64,000 nt of DNA from Axinella damicornis (taxonomy: Eukaryota > Porifera > Demospongiae > Axinellida > Axinellidae), in the NCBI GenBank assembly GCA_963931865.1, contig OZ007513.1, positions 4,442,098 through 4,506,097 on the forward strand. The letters run 5' to 3'. The notes below the pieces were generated by a model. The model saw only the letters and a list, made by a program, of their open reading frames with translations, did not search any database and was not told the origin of the DNA. Below are positions 1 to 10,317 of this stretch, piece by piece. The position numbers and the translations under genes are program-made. Position 1 is the first letter of the stretch, and every line of letters starts with the position of its first letter.

Positions 1-158
1 TTGCCATGACTTGAGCCTGGAGTGAGGTAGTTGAGTCCTGGGTGAGTTCAGGTAAATCCTCGTCGCCAAATGTAATATCGTGGGAATTCATGATTAGGAA
101 TTGCTAAATCCTAGATTGCAGTAAGAAGTGGTCACTGCGCTAACAGAAGTTCACCTAC

Positions 159-294
159 CATGGCACTTCTTTAGATGTAGTAAGTAACCCCGGGCACCGA
201 CCCTTGCACGCATGGTGACATCGTGCTGGTCCAAGTGGGCACCCAGGGTTGTGCCAGCCTTCTTCCCCTGGTAGGTCACCTTGTATACTTTGGG
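159..294 (-). CDS. Exon copy 1 of basic-motif family
   Basis: On the minus strand a pyrimidine-rich tract ending in ATCACAG precedes CCCAAAGT, and the segment ends at ATG|GTAGGTGA, so it looks like an internal exon with good splice sites. The supported frame reads YKVTYQGKKAGTTLGA, then DQHDVTMRARVGARGYL, then LKKCH. A different frame gives a start codon plus a hydrophobic run and scattered cysteines, resembling a small secreted peptide, but that run is the intron 3' end. The frame is chosen because a diverged relative at 19.2 kb conserves it. Family and function are not recognised. The donor could also be four bases further on (TAG|GTGAAC). Confidence 0.55.
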
Positions 295-536
295 CTGTGA
301 TGAGGAAAGTTATGATGAGCACTACAATGATAATTTTGTTCATGTACACAAGTCCAGAATTAGTGCAATGTGCCAACCATGCAGATGGTTGACCAATTCC
401 AAAGCCATCTGATGCAATCAGTGGTGGTTTTATGCCAGATGGTTGACTCATTCCAAGGCCATTGGATTGGTACTAACACATGAGGTGAGAAAAAGGAACC
501 CATGGGAGACAATAGAAGTGCACACAGTTCACCTAC

Positions 537-674
537 CATATGGCACTTCTTCAGATGTTGTAAGTAACCCCGGGCACCGACCCTTGCACGCTTGGTGACA
601 TCGTGCTGGTCCGAGTCGGCACCCAGGGTTGTGCCAGCCTTCTTCCCCTGGTAGGTCACCTGGTAGACTTTGGG
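537..674 (-). CDS. Exon copy 2 of basic-motif family
   Basis: Same structure as copy 1: acceptor TAACAG, frame YQVTYQGKKAGTTLGADSDQ then HDVTKRARVGARGYLQHLKK, donor TATG|GTAGGT. The frame is open throughout. No start codon or neighbouring partner exon is identified. Confidence 0.55.
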
Positions 675-1448
675 CTGTTATGAAGAAAGTTATGATGTGC
701 ACTACAATGATAATTTTGTTTGTCAAGAATTAGTGCAATGTGCCAACCATGCAGATGGTTGACCAATTCCAACGCCATTAGATTTGCACCAACACATGAG
801 GCAAGAGGAGTGAGGTTGTGATCCAAAATGATGCATGGTGTCTGATGCAATCAGTGGTGGTTTTATGCCAGATGGTTGACTCATTCCAAGGCAAAGGAAC
901 AAACGTGCGGGCAAGTACAAAAGTTATTGTAGCAATGCTGCATAGGGTGAATACGCTATTACATAACCAGTGATGTGTCACGAGCTATCCTACGGTATTG
1001 GAATCATTCTTGAATAGTTGTCTAAGCGTCTGTATCACTAAGATTGAACGGCGAGTGTCCACTTACCATTTCAAACTTTACATTTCCTTTTTTCTTTGGA
1101 GGAGGAGGAGGAGGAATCCGGCTTGGGGGCCTCCTTGGGTACCGGTAAGGAAGCGGGGAATGAGATAGGCGAGATGGCTCTGAGTGAGGAGGTGGGTATC
1201 AGGGATCTGGAGATGGCGGGGTTGGAGGTCATAGGCCACCACAATCTCCTCTGCTTCTTTGGCAGGGATTGGGAGTGTGATACAGGTGTAGTTTGATGCC
1301 AATGGCCGGCAGTGTACAGTGACGATTGCGAAAAACAGGTCAAAAGCGCAACAATTTGCCCTCTGGTCCAAACTCTGAATAAGGCTAACACATGAGGTGA
1401 GAAAAAGGAACCCATGTGAGCCAATAGAAGTGCACACAGTTCACCTAC

Positions 1449-1584
1449 CATGGCACTTCTTCAGATGTTGTTAGTAACCCCGGGCACCGACCCTTGCACG
1501 CTTGGTGACATCGTGCTGGTCCGAGTCGGCACCCAGGGTAGTGCCAGCCTTCTTCCCCTGGTAGGTCACCTGGTAGACTTTGGG
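1449..1584 (-). CDS. Exon copy 3 of basic-motif family
   Basis: Nearly identical to copy 2 and open in the same frame. It differs by a few substitutions, for example GTAGTGCCAGCC where most copies have GTTGTGCCAGCC on the plus strand. Splice signals are kept at both ends. Confidence 0.5.
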
Positions 1585-2111
1585 CTGTTATGATGAAAGT
1601 TATGATGAGCACTACACTACAATGATAATTTTGTTCATGTACACAAGTATGTCATCGTCTCCTGGGATGGTACCGTAAACAAGACAAGTTAATATGAGTT
1701 GATGATTTTTTCCCCAGTTCCATGCGCTGTGTGAATGGTACCCTCGACAACTATTCTGCTGTTGACTAGTATATATGCAACACGTTTCAGTTGCTGCAGA
1801 TTTCTTCCTCGGTGACGTTCCAAATTTCTTGTAGTTTGCCGTCATTGGTGGGCTAGTTGATGCAGTGAAATTAATAGCTACATGTACCTTATGTGAATAC
1901 CATGCCGTGCTGACAAGTACGCTAAAATGATGTTGTACGCCTTCCAAAGGTGGAAATACGTCCTCACCAGGTCTGCGTTGTCATCATCATGTACAGCAAG
2001 TAGCTGAGTTCCCCTACCAGGATTGTAATAACCAGAAGCCAAAAGGCCATACTGAGAGGGTATTTATAGTTCATTAAACAACAACAATCGAAGTGCAAAG
2101 GATTCACCTAC

Positions 2112-2273
2112 CATGGCACTTCTTAAGATGTTGCAGGTAACCCTGGGCACCGACCCTTGCGCGCTTGGTCGGTACCAATCCTTGCGCGCTTGGTGACATC
2201 GCGCTGGTCCGAGTGGGCACCCAGGGTTGTGCCAGCCTTCCCCTGGTAGGTCACCTGGTATATACTGCCTTGG
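2112..2273 (-). pseudogene. Exon copy 4, frame broken by internal duplication
   Basis: The same exon with an internal duplication of the segment containing GGTACC and GCGCGCTTGGT. In this copy the extra bases shift the frame, so the LQHLKK end is no longer read with the VTYQGK start. The first half reads YQVTYQGKAGTTLGAHSDQR. Confidence 0.5.
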
Positions 2274-2469
2274 CTGTGACGAGGAAAAGTATGATGAGCA
2301 CCACAATGATGATTTGGTTCATGTGCGCAAGTATGTCACCGTCTCCTGGGCCGCCGGTACTGTAAACAAGTAATTATGAGTTGATGTTTCAGTTTCTATG
2401 AGGTGTGAACGGCACCCTCAACAGCGCTTTTGCTGTTGCCTAGTCTATGCAACACGTCTCAGTTGCCCT

Positions 2470-2582
2470 GTAACCCCGGGCGCCGACCCTTGCACGCTTG
2501 GTGACATCACGCTTGTCTGAGTCTGCACCCAGGGTTGTGCCAGCCTTCATCCCCTGGTAGGTCACCTGGTATACTTTGGGCT
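2470..2582 (-). pseudogene. Exon copy 5, truncated
   Basis: It matches the acceptor side of the family, but the match stops before the GYLQHLKKCH end and the donor, where the plus strand reads TTGCCCTGTAACCCCGGG. The same breakpoint occurs in copy 8, so the truncation pre-dates the larger duplication that produced both. Confidence 0.5.
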
Positions 2583-2995
2583 GTTATGAGGAAAGTTATG
2601 ATGAGCACTACACTACAATGATAATTTTGTTCATGTACACAAGTCAAGAATTAGTGCAATGTGCCAACCATGCAGCAAATGGGCTGCTTGGGATCTCCTC
2701 CATGGTCAGGGTGCCCAGCTAATACAATTACAGTAGCAGTGATGCCCACATCATCACTGAACTGACAGTTGGTATTGTTGACATCCAGGATTTCATCCCA
2801 GCCTCCTCTCGTAGCCACGCAGTTGAGGAGTCAAGCTAATTATAAACATATGAGAGAAAATTGCACATTCACAACTGTTCTATGTAGGACATACATGTGA
2901 ACGTCATCCTAAATGGAATTGACACATTGATGTTAGTAAAATGTTATAATTATGAGTACACATGTAATTTTCACTGCAACCCAGAGTTGACTTAC

Positions 2996-3420
2996 CTTCC
3001 AGAGTTGTGGTGAATGAAGCAGATACATTGTAGTATGCAGCTTCACAGCACACTCGACACAGTAGTAAACTCTTGGACCACACTGCTTACAGCAGACTAA
3101 ACTATTCACTTTATTGCAGTGTTGGCAAAATCCTTCGGCTGGACTCCCATGTATTTGCTGCTTGTAGCTTCCTCTTTTGGTGTGCAGTTTGCTGCCTGCT
3201 TCTACTGTCTGCAGTAGCACCCTCCACATTGAATGATTCATCGACTGCATCCCCTTGGAAGCCACATCCAAAATAGTTACCAGAAACATTAAGTTCTGAA
3301 GTGAGCAGGTTATTTTCGGCATCCCTTGTACTGCCTGCATTGTCTCCTACTTGGCTGCTGAAGGGAATACTCACCCTCTCAATCCGCACATCCCTATATC
3401 TCTTGGAAGATCCAGCACCT
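2996..3420 (-). pseudogene. Cysteine-cluster (KDZ-type CxC) exon, frameshifted
   Basis: The minus strand encodes FCQHC, VCCKQCGPRVYYC, VECAVKLH and LLHSPQLWK, followed directly by a strong GTAAGT donor. The spacing C-x2-C, C-x2-C-G-P, YC-x2-C, H...H...W is that of the zinc-binding cysteine clusters found beside KDZ (Kyakuja-Dileera-Zisupton) transposases. That assignment is from memory of the family. The upstream 100 or so codons (KRYRDVRIERVS, STRDAENNLLTSELNVSGNY) are open in a frame one base off, with a switch needed around 3110-3165, so the exon carries a single-base frameshift or sequence error. No transposase catalytic block is visible nearby, so this may be a relic or a domesticated exon. 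Confidence 0.5.
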
Positions 3421-3599
3421 TCCCTCACGATGTTCAGATGATATGCACCTCTTTGCCACATGCACAGCATGTACACAACAGAGTACAGACAAGCTCACCC
3501 GCTAAGATCTTAAGACTTGCTGCCCTGCTGCCGGAGACCAAGTCAGTCGCGTCGATCAAGACTAATACAACACGAGCACTGGGCTAGCACAAACGCGCA

Positions 3600-4990
3600 A
3601 CGTCCAGTACTGCAATCGCGGACAGACCTCGTTCCCAGACCATTATATGCAAATGGTTAGAATCATGATAATATTATCCCGTCCTCCTTCTCCTGCTAGA
3701 CATCGCCAAACCAACACAGTGGATCTCGAGACTGCACAGAATCCGAGGTTTTCCAATTTTGTCTATCCTTAAAATGGATGCCAATACGCACTTACGGTCA
3801 ACCTAACATGTGACGTAGGTGATAACAGGTGATAACTGCCGGTTTATCTCCAGGCAGCGTACGTGCAAATCGGGTGGCCAACCATGCAGATAGTTGACCA
3901 ATTCCAAGGCCATTGGATTTGCACCAACACATGAGGCAAGATAGGGTATTAGACTAACCCTAACGCCATATCTCCAAGCGTTGTTATGAGAAGATCTTGA
4001 CACACGTGCTTGATTTTTTCAGAACTTGCACAATGGAGGAGATCGTCCAATGTGAAGAGAGCGCTCAGATTGGTTGGAACTCCTTGGTGTTTATCCTGAA
4101 GTTGTGCTATACGCCAATTCTCCCAAACAACATTCCCATACTGCTAAGCTGCTTGATCCTCATGGCCACCAGCTGATACAGCTGCAGGGGCTCGGTCTGG
4201 AGATCACCATGTTTGCGCTCGGCTGCATGCTCTCTCGTAAGAAGTAGCTACACTGTCGAACCAGAGCTGCGGAATACATGGCCTGCATGCAATGGCATGT
4301 ACCTCTGTACTATCTGCCCAGAGCAAAGGAAATTTTGGGGGAACAGGTGTTCTGTCTCCTCCCAGACTGCAGGTCATTACTAGGGCTAAGCTGGCCAAGG
4401 TGTATTTTGGACTGGATGTTGTAGTGGGGAAGGGAGCAGACGTCTTCTACAGCAAGGTGTACCCCAATAGTGCCCCGGCCAAGAAGATTGAGAAGCACCA
4501 ATTACTACTTCCGGTTCCGTTCCGTTCCATTTCGTTTCTGACCGTTCCGGGTTTTCCAGCCTCCCATTGCTGACAAATGTCTGCCTTGTGATGGGAAAGA
4601 CACCTAAATGGCAATGTATGCTCATGGGGATATGGCTGCTAGGGTTAGCATCAAACGTGACCTAACTCACAATTGAAGAGCATCTGTGAACTCTCCATAA
4701 TATCAGAAGTGATGGCAAGTCTTTGGAATGCAATTATTTTACTACCTCTGGCTGTCACCAAAGTGTCACCCCATAGAGATTTAAGGAACTTGAGTAATCC
4801 ATCACTAATGCCTGATAGACTTTTAGATCTTTCTGTGACGTTTATGATCCAAAATGGATGCATGGTATCTGATGCAATCAGTGGTGGTTTTATGCCTGAT
4901 GGTTGACTCATTCCAAGGCCATTGGATTGGTACTAACACATGAGGTGAGAAAAAGGAACCCATGTGAGCCAATAGAAGTGCACACAGTTC
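3600..4990. other. No confident gene; possible short coding relic
   Basis: The only suggestive stretch is on the plus strand at about 4090-4250, where one frame reads LGVYPEVVLYANSPKQHS then LLDPHGHQLIQLQGLGLEI. It has no clear splice sites or known motif. The rest contains modules of the duplicated block. Confidence 0.3.
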
Positions 4991-4996
4991 ACCTAC

Positions 4997-5132
4997 CATG
5001 GCACTTCTTCAGATGTTGTAAGTAACCCCGGGCACCGACCCTTGCACGCTTGGTGACATCGTGCTGGTCCGAGTTGGCACCCAGGGTTGTGCCAGCCTTC
5101 TTCCCCTGGTAGGTCACCTGGTAGACTTTGGG
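4997..5132 (-). CDS. Exon copy 6 of basic-motif family
   Basis: Intact copy with acceptor, donor and the open frame YQVTYQGKKAGTTLGANSDQ through LQHLKKCH. It lies just downstream of a module that also borders copies 2 and 3. Confidence 0.5.
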
Positions 5133-5682
5133 CTGTTATGAAGAAAGTTATGATGAGCACTACAATGATAATTTTGTTCATGCATGTACACAAGTATGTC
5201 ACCGTAAACAAGACAAGTTAGTATGAGTTGATGATTTTTTTCCCCAGTTCCATGCGCTGTGTGAATGGTACCCTCGACAACTATTCTGCTGTTGACTAGT
5301 CTATATGCAACACGTTTCAGTTGCTGCAGATTTCTTCCTCAGTGACGTTCCAAATTTCTTGTAGTTTGCCATCATTGGTGGGCTACAGGTGTAGTTGATG
5401 CAGTGAAATTAATAGCTACTTATACTGTGTATATTTGCCACTGGTAGTACAAACAACAACAGCTGTTAGGTGAGGGTGTCGGTGTGGCAACGGCAGGAGA
5501 TGGAGGAGGAGGAGGAGGGGGGAGCTTTTCCTGGTATCTGCCATCTGGTTGGATTGTAAGCCTTCCAAAGGTGGAAATACGTCCTCACCAGGTCTGCGTT
5601 GTCATAATCATGTACAGCAAGTAGCTGAGTTCCCCTCAGGATTGTTATAACCAGAAGCCAAAAGGCCATACTATTCACCTAC

Positions 5683-5843
5683 CATGGCGCTTCTTAAGAT
5701 GTTGCAGGTAACCCTGGGCACCGACCCTTGCGCGCTTGGTCGGTACCGACCCTGCGTGCTTGGTGACATCGCGCTGGTCCGAGTGGGCACCCAGGGTTGT
5801 GCCAGCCTTCCCCTGGTAGGTCACCTGGTATATACTGCCTTGG
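5683..5843 (-). CDS. Exon copy 7 with in-frame internal duplication
   Basis: It carries the same internal duplication as copy 4, but here the insertion keeps the frame. KHAGSVPTKRARVGAQGYLQ follows VTYQGKAGTTLGAHSDQR without a stop. Comparison of copies 4 and 7 shows that the KRA/VG segment tolerates or gains length changes. Confidence 0.5.
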
Positions 5844-6036
5844 CTGTGACGAGGAAAAGTATGATGAGCACCACAATGATGATTTGGTTCATGTGCGCAA
5901 CTATGTCACCATCTCCTGGGCCGGTACTGTAAACAAGTAATTATGAGTTGATGTTTCAGTTTCTATGAGGTGTGAACGGCACCCTTGACAGCGTTTTTGC
6001 TGTTGCCTAGTCTATGCAACACATCTCAGTTGCCCT

Positions 6037-6147
6037 GTAACCCCGGGCACCGACCCTTGCAAGCTTGGTGACATCGTGCTGGTCAGAGTCGGCACCCAGG
6101 GTTGTGCCAGCCTTCTTCCCCTGGTAGGTCACCTGGTAGACTTTGGG
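6037..6147 (-). pseudogene. Exon copy 8, truncated
   Basis: Same truncation point as copy 5, after TTGCCCTGTAACCCCGGG on the plus strand. Acceptor side intact, donor side lost. Confidence 0.45.
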
Positions 6148-6349
6148 CTGTGATGAGGAAAGTTGTGATGAGCACTACACTACAATGATAATTTTGTTCA
6201 TGTACACAAGTCAAGAATTAGTGCAATGTGCCAACCATGCAGATGGTTGACCAATTCCAAGGCCATTGGATTTGCACCAACACATGAGGCAAGAGGAGTG
6301 AGGTTATGATTCAAAATTAATGCACAGTGAACCTAATGTACATACGATT

Positions 6350-7090
6350 CCTGCATACACATGCATGTATGCCAGATGTTTAGGTAGATATGAAGGCTTC
6401 GTATAGATTTTTCCACAATATTGTGCAGTGGTCGTCTGTACAGTACGCCACTGCACGCAGTCGAAAACTATATCTGACCTTCTTTGTGTGATTTGTATTC
6501 TTGGTGCTGGGTTTGTCAGGCTCTCAGAGTCCTTGGAGTCCCTCCTATATAGCTATTCAGTTGAAAAACCACTGATAAAGCCTTGAGGCTTGTGGTTGTC
6601 CAGCCCTAGAGCTATCAGAGTTCCTTTGCACTACAGCCCTCTGAAATGAAAGATAATACCATTATGATTGTGACAAAAGACATTTTTTATCAGGCTAGTA
6701 GGATAATTATAGCCTTCACTTCTAACTCACAAGGTCTCTTCCAGCCCGTAGACGGTCCACCTCCTGTATAACTAATTGAATACAGTTCGCTTATAGCACT
6801 GAAATCTTGTTATGCAATCAGCCTCCGGCACTGATCTGACCTCTTGGAGCTTTTTGAGTCTCAATTTCCTCCTCCTCCTCCTGGCCTGATTCCTCCTCAG
6901 TTTGAAGGAGGAGGAGGAGGAGGAGGAGGAGGAGGAGGACTTCTCAGGGAATATAGCTCACATATGTGTGTAACTCACAGTGGAAACATAGATCTATCTA
7001 TTTATGACATTGTAAAGCAGCACATATAGGTGTAGACACTTCAGAGAGCTAAAAGCCGTCTTTTCCGGAATACTGTTTGTACATTTGACG
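6350..7090. other. Non-coding stretch with GGA/TCC microsatellite
   Basis: No supportable gene. A CCT tract at about 6868-6883 and a GGA tract at about 6904-6941 face each other across 20 bp and could pair as a hairpin. Confidence 0.6.
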
Positions 7091-8035
7091 GGCAATACTT
7101 AGATATTGAGAAGGGCCTCCCACAGCTCCAGGCAAAACCTTGCCGCTTGTAAACCCTATCATGAAGGGTTGCCTTTGGAGGTCTGGCCACGCAAGACTAG
7201 GTCAACAGTTAACCTCGTTCCATGGGTAGCTGGATACCTACACTGGCAACATGGGTAACTAAACCAGTTATGTTTTATGAAGCACTAAATCATTGACTAT
7301 CGGTGACCTCTGTTCCGCTCTGCCGCAGAGGTGTCACTTGGTTTATCAAACATCAACTTTCAGCAAACAGGGTTTGATTGGACCGATGTGATACAACTGC
7401 CTGTACTATTATCATACATGTAAGTGTGGTGCTCTTCACCCTAATGCCAACCGTAATTTAACTTTAACCTGTACAGAGCTAATTTGTGTACATTGTACCT
7501 CAAAGTCATCCTCTTCAGTTGGAACCACTTGGTCAAGGAAATCTCCGCAAACAGCCATTCAGCAATTAGAAGGCACAAAGCGATTGCTTCAGCAGGAGAA
7601 TCACACCTAATGTACAACTCCCAGAAGGCACAAAGCGATTGCTTCAGCAGGAGAATCACACCTAATGTACAACTCCCAAGGACTTCCCATGTACGTAGTT
7701 GGAACACTCTTTTAAGCAAGCTCATCACAGCTAATGAATGTACAACTTACGCCTTTCGTAGTGGATTGAAGGTTTGTCCAAACTCGGCTACGGTGATGGC
7801 ATCATCAAAGCAAATGTCAATGACTGCATTCTCCTCCTCCACAGCCCACCTCAGCAAACCACCACTGAACTACGTACCTACTCGTTTAGATATTGAGAAG
7901 GGCCTCCTACGGCTCCAGGCAAACCATGCCGCTTGTAAACCCTGAAGGGTTGACTTTGGAGTGGAGTTCTGGCCACGCAAGACTAGGTTAACGGTTAACC
8001 TCATTCCATGGGTAGCTGGATATAATGTGTGTAAA
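7090..8035. repeat. Direct repeat pair flanking an exon
   Basis: About 7095-7250 and 7890-8030 share a sequence (TAGATATTGAGAAGGGCCTC ... CATGGGTAGCTGGAT) with small indels. Between them a 55-bp unit is perfectly duplicated in tandem at 7568-7677. Confidence 0.8.
7751..7864 (-). CDS. Exon of uncharacterised family (AITVAEFGQTFNPL)
   Basis: The minus strand has TTCAG|TGG as acceptor and GTAAGT as donor around an open frame reading GGLLRWAVEEENAVIDICFD followed by DAITVAEFGQTFNPLRK. Splice sites, a balanced amino-acid mix and absence of low complexity support real coding. I do not recognise the domain. Its position downstream (minus direction) of the 9.1 and 10.3 kb exons allows one multi-exon gene, but phases were not chained across the gap. 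Confidence 0.5.
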
Positions 8036-8089
8036 CAGCTGGTGGGGTTTCTGGAAGGCGAGTTTGTATCCTAGGAGGTTGCTGCAGCA

Positions 8090-8999
8090 GTACTCTGCAT
8101 CATTTGGTGGGAGTTGTTTTTGATTGAGGACTTAACCACACTGGACGCAGCAGTAGGTGTCAATCAAAATGTCGCAGTGATGGAGCAAGTCCGGTCCTGT
8201 CCGGAAGGTGTCCACCAATAATTATCTCATTGCATAAACGACCAGTCACATGAAGGCATGGAGGTTCTATGGTAGGCTGTAGATGCTCCATGACTATTGG
8301 CTTTAATAGGTCCACCCGTTTTATCTCTTTCAGGGTCTACATTGTTATAGGAGTTGAATAAGACCAGACCATCATGAATACGTTTTCTCAGGGTTCAAAC
8401 GTTTGCTCCACCCTGGGAGTGTGGTATTTCGTCGGGTTTATTCAGCTGGGGCTGTTCTTCACGAGTTTTGGGCACTTGTTTCCGTCTTTTAATCACCTTT
8501 GGTGGCTTTGAGAGAGGATGTAGTGCCTGTGTGTGTGGTGAAGGTGGATCCAATAGCTGTGCATGTGGGGACTGTGAAGGAGCCAATTGGAATCTTGGGG
8601 GTGGTGAGTCCAGCAGCTGTGAGGTTGGTGAAGGTGGGTCCAGTAGCAGTGGGGACTGCGAAGGAGGCTATGAGGATCTCGGGGGTGGTGGGTCTCACAG
8701 CTGTGAGGGTGATGGTGGGTCCAGTAACTGTGGGGACTGTGAAGGAGCCAATGCGGATCTCGGGGGTGGTTGGTCATGCAGCTGTGGGGGTGGCAGTGCA
8801 AGCTGTGGGGACCGTGAATATCTCTGGGGTGGTAGGTCCTGCAGCTGTGGGGGTGGTAGGTCCTGCAGCTGTGGGGGTGGCAGTGTGTCCACAAGCTGTG
8901 GGGACCGTGAAGATCTCGCATCACCAAATGATGCAGTATTCTGCATCATTTGGTGGGAGTTGTTTTTGATTGAGGACTTAACCACACTGGACGCAGACA
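8090..8999. repeat. 60-bp direct repeat and hairpin
   Basis: TACTCTGCATCATTTGGTGG and the following ~45 bases occur at about 8092-8150 and again at about 8938-8995. The second copy forms a hairpin with the preceding CACCAAATGATGCAG (loop TATT, about 8924-8957). Confidence 0.8.
8395..8930 (-). repeat. Degenerate minisatellite, open on the minus strand as Pro-rich repeats
   Basis: Degenerate units related to the 69-bp array at 11 kb. On the minus strand the units read as PSQSPQLLDPPSP-type repeats, ending in a basic tail (PPKVIKRRKQVPKTREEQ) and a stop at 8395. The plus strand is open too, as Gly/Cys/Ser repeats. The basic tail is outside the repeat and slightly favours the minus strand as coding, but no splice-supported gene can be drawn. 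Confidence 0.45.
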
Positions 9000-9055
9000 C
9001 ACACACACACATGCACATTAAAATCTTGATTGAAGTAGCCTCATGCTGTACTTAC

Positions 9056-9289
9056 CCAATAAATAGTACTCCTGTCTTTCAAACAGGGTACCTCTTTCAG
9101 CAGTGCCTGTGTGATTGCTGTAAACTCCTCACCAGTCGGATACGGGAGGATGGGCTCATAGTATGCCACACACTTTCGCACAAAGGCCAGCCTCTTCAAG
9201 GTGAGGACAACCTGGCCACTTTCAATGGCCGCCCTGGTATTTTTGCTGAAATGTGGCAATGGGACTTTCTTCATGTTGAAGACTGGCAC
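9056..9289 (-). CDS. Exon with YPT-x-EE ... LKD domain (uncharacterised metazoan family)
   Basis: Acceptor ATTCAG|GTG and donor TGG|GTAAGT bound a 78-codon open exon. It reads FNMKKVPLPHFSKNTRAAIE, then VVLTLKRLAFVRKCVAYYE, then LPYPTGEEFTAITQALLKEV, PCLKD. The pattern (Pro-x-Phe start, basic helix, YPT-x-E-E, A-L-x(4)-P-x-L-K-D, then a short xxYW) matches a domain I recall from large uncharacterised proteins in fish and invertebrates, some annotated SAMD3-like. The name is uncertain. It could belong to the same gene as the P-loop block at 10.3-10.9 kb. Confidence 0.6.
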
Positions 9290-9499
9290 CTGAATGGTAA
9301 GTGATAATATTTCCTTGTCAACGGAGATGGCTAAAACTTTGACCTTAAATGTCCGTGGGAGCTATAGGTTTGCATAGCTGATATAGCATAATTATTCGCT
9401 ATTAACGGACAATTACTTGATAGGCGAGAGTGAGCCCCACACTAGTTGTACACAATTGGTGTCAATCTGTCTCCCATGCACCATAAACATTCCTTCTAC

Positions 9500-9501
<2 letters not shown>

Positions 9502-9532
<31 letters not shown>
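9502..9532. repeat. Poly(C) tract, 31 bases
   Basis: Uninterrupted run of 31 C, a G-run on the minus strand. One of seven very long C/G homopolymers in the window. Confidence 0.95.
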
Positions 9533-9533
<1 letters not shown>

Positions 9534-9734
9534 CGCGAGCACAGTATCTTATTTGCATTTAACGTACAAAAGGCACATGTCACTCACACTGGGATGAAGA
9601 AGTTTTTGCTGTTTTTGCTTTGGGGCTGGACCGGCCTGATGGCTGAGTTCTCTCTAAAATAAACAGTTAATCTTAGTGGATTGATGACATTACACAACAA
9701 CCCACATGCAAGGCTGGAATTTCTACATTTCTTG

Positions 9735-10190
9735 CATGTCAACGCCTATTGTTGTTTCAAATAATAATGTACAAGAAGAGACGAGGAAATGAGCCCTACT
9801 CTCAAGCAGATGACTTTCTAGGGGGTGGCGAAAGTAGGTCCAGTAGCTGTTGGGACTATGAAGGAGGCAAGGAGCTCATGGCCAAGACTGGGCTGGATTT
9901 GAAAGTCATTCAGGTGTGGTTCCAGAACCGTAGGTCCAGGGAGAAGAGGGATGCCAGTTATCGTGAGGCCATGAAGGAAGAGCAGATCAGCCCCCCATCC
10001 CTGTTGCAACCTACTACCATTGCTACCCCTGCTGTTACCCCACTGCTGCCAGTTTCCTCTACCATAGCTACAGTACACTCCGCCTCCACTTCGCTGCCCA
10101 TATCCCCAGTAACCACCACTCTCCATACTGACTGACAAAACTGTAGCCTTGTAATACACAATCATGTAATACAAAATTACGCAAAACAAT
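9735..10190 (+). repeat. Duplicated homeobox-exon segment, copy 1
   Basis: Nearly identical to 12995-13455, starting at ACATTTCTTGCATGTC and ending after CATGTAATACAAAATTA. Differences are few: a small insertion near AGAAGAGACAAGAGG and a change just after the stop codon, so the duplication is recent. Confidence 0.9.
9872..10135 (+). CDS. 3' exon of a homeobox gene (helix III plus C-tail), copy 1
   Basis: The frame reads ELMAKTGLDLKVIQVWFQNR then RSREKRDASYREAMKEEQ, followed by a Thr/Ser/Pro-rich tail and a stop at 10135. VWFQNRRSREKR is the DNA-recognition helix III of a homeodomain, and the preceding residues match the end of helix II. Helices I and II are not found upstream, so they are in another exon or missing. 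The sequence just upstream (TAGGTCCAGTAGCTGTTGGG) is the minisatellite unit seen elsewhere in the region, so the exon start is best put near GCAAG|GAGCTC. Class is unresolved: Lys rather than Gln-rich context and RSREKR do not fit a single class clearly. A second copy lies at 13.1 kb. Confidence 0.7.
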   Translation, partial: ELMAKTGLDLKVIQVWFQNRRSREKRDASYREAMKEEQISPPSLLQPTTIATPAVTPLLPVSSTIATVHSASTSLPISPVTTTLHTD

Positions 10191-10317
10191 TCACTTCATT
10201 TCAGCAACAGAAAAACAAGAGTCTGGTCGCATACGTGAACAAAGAGGATTGGCAATATAGCCAGATCTCTCTTTCTGTCGTCATGCTAGTGGCACACACA
10301 CACGATGGTAGTTCGCT

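Larger units (their letters stand above)
1..6350. repeat. Tandemly duplicated block with eight copies of one short exon
   Basis: The block repeats the same modules: a ~140-bp exon-like segment on the minus strand, a segment with GTGCCAACCATGCAGATGG, one with GATGCAATCAGTGGTGG, and one with GAACCCATGTGAGCC. The modules recur in variable order with small insertions, as expected from several rounds of unequal duplication. Larger pieces also repeat: about 1590-2110 matches about 5140-5690, and about 2110-2660 matches about 5680-6240. Individual exon copies are listed separately. Confidence 0.85.

Noticed and set aside
155..5876. Repeated small secreted cysteine peptides (start codon, hydrophobic leader IIIVVLIITFFITAQS, then C...C...C) on the minus strand
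   Set aside because: The leader is the intron 3' end of the repeated exon (ending TAACAG). The relative at 19.2 kb conserves a different frame.
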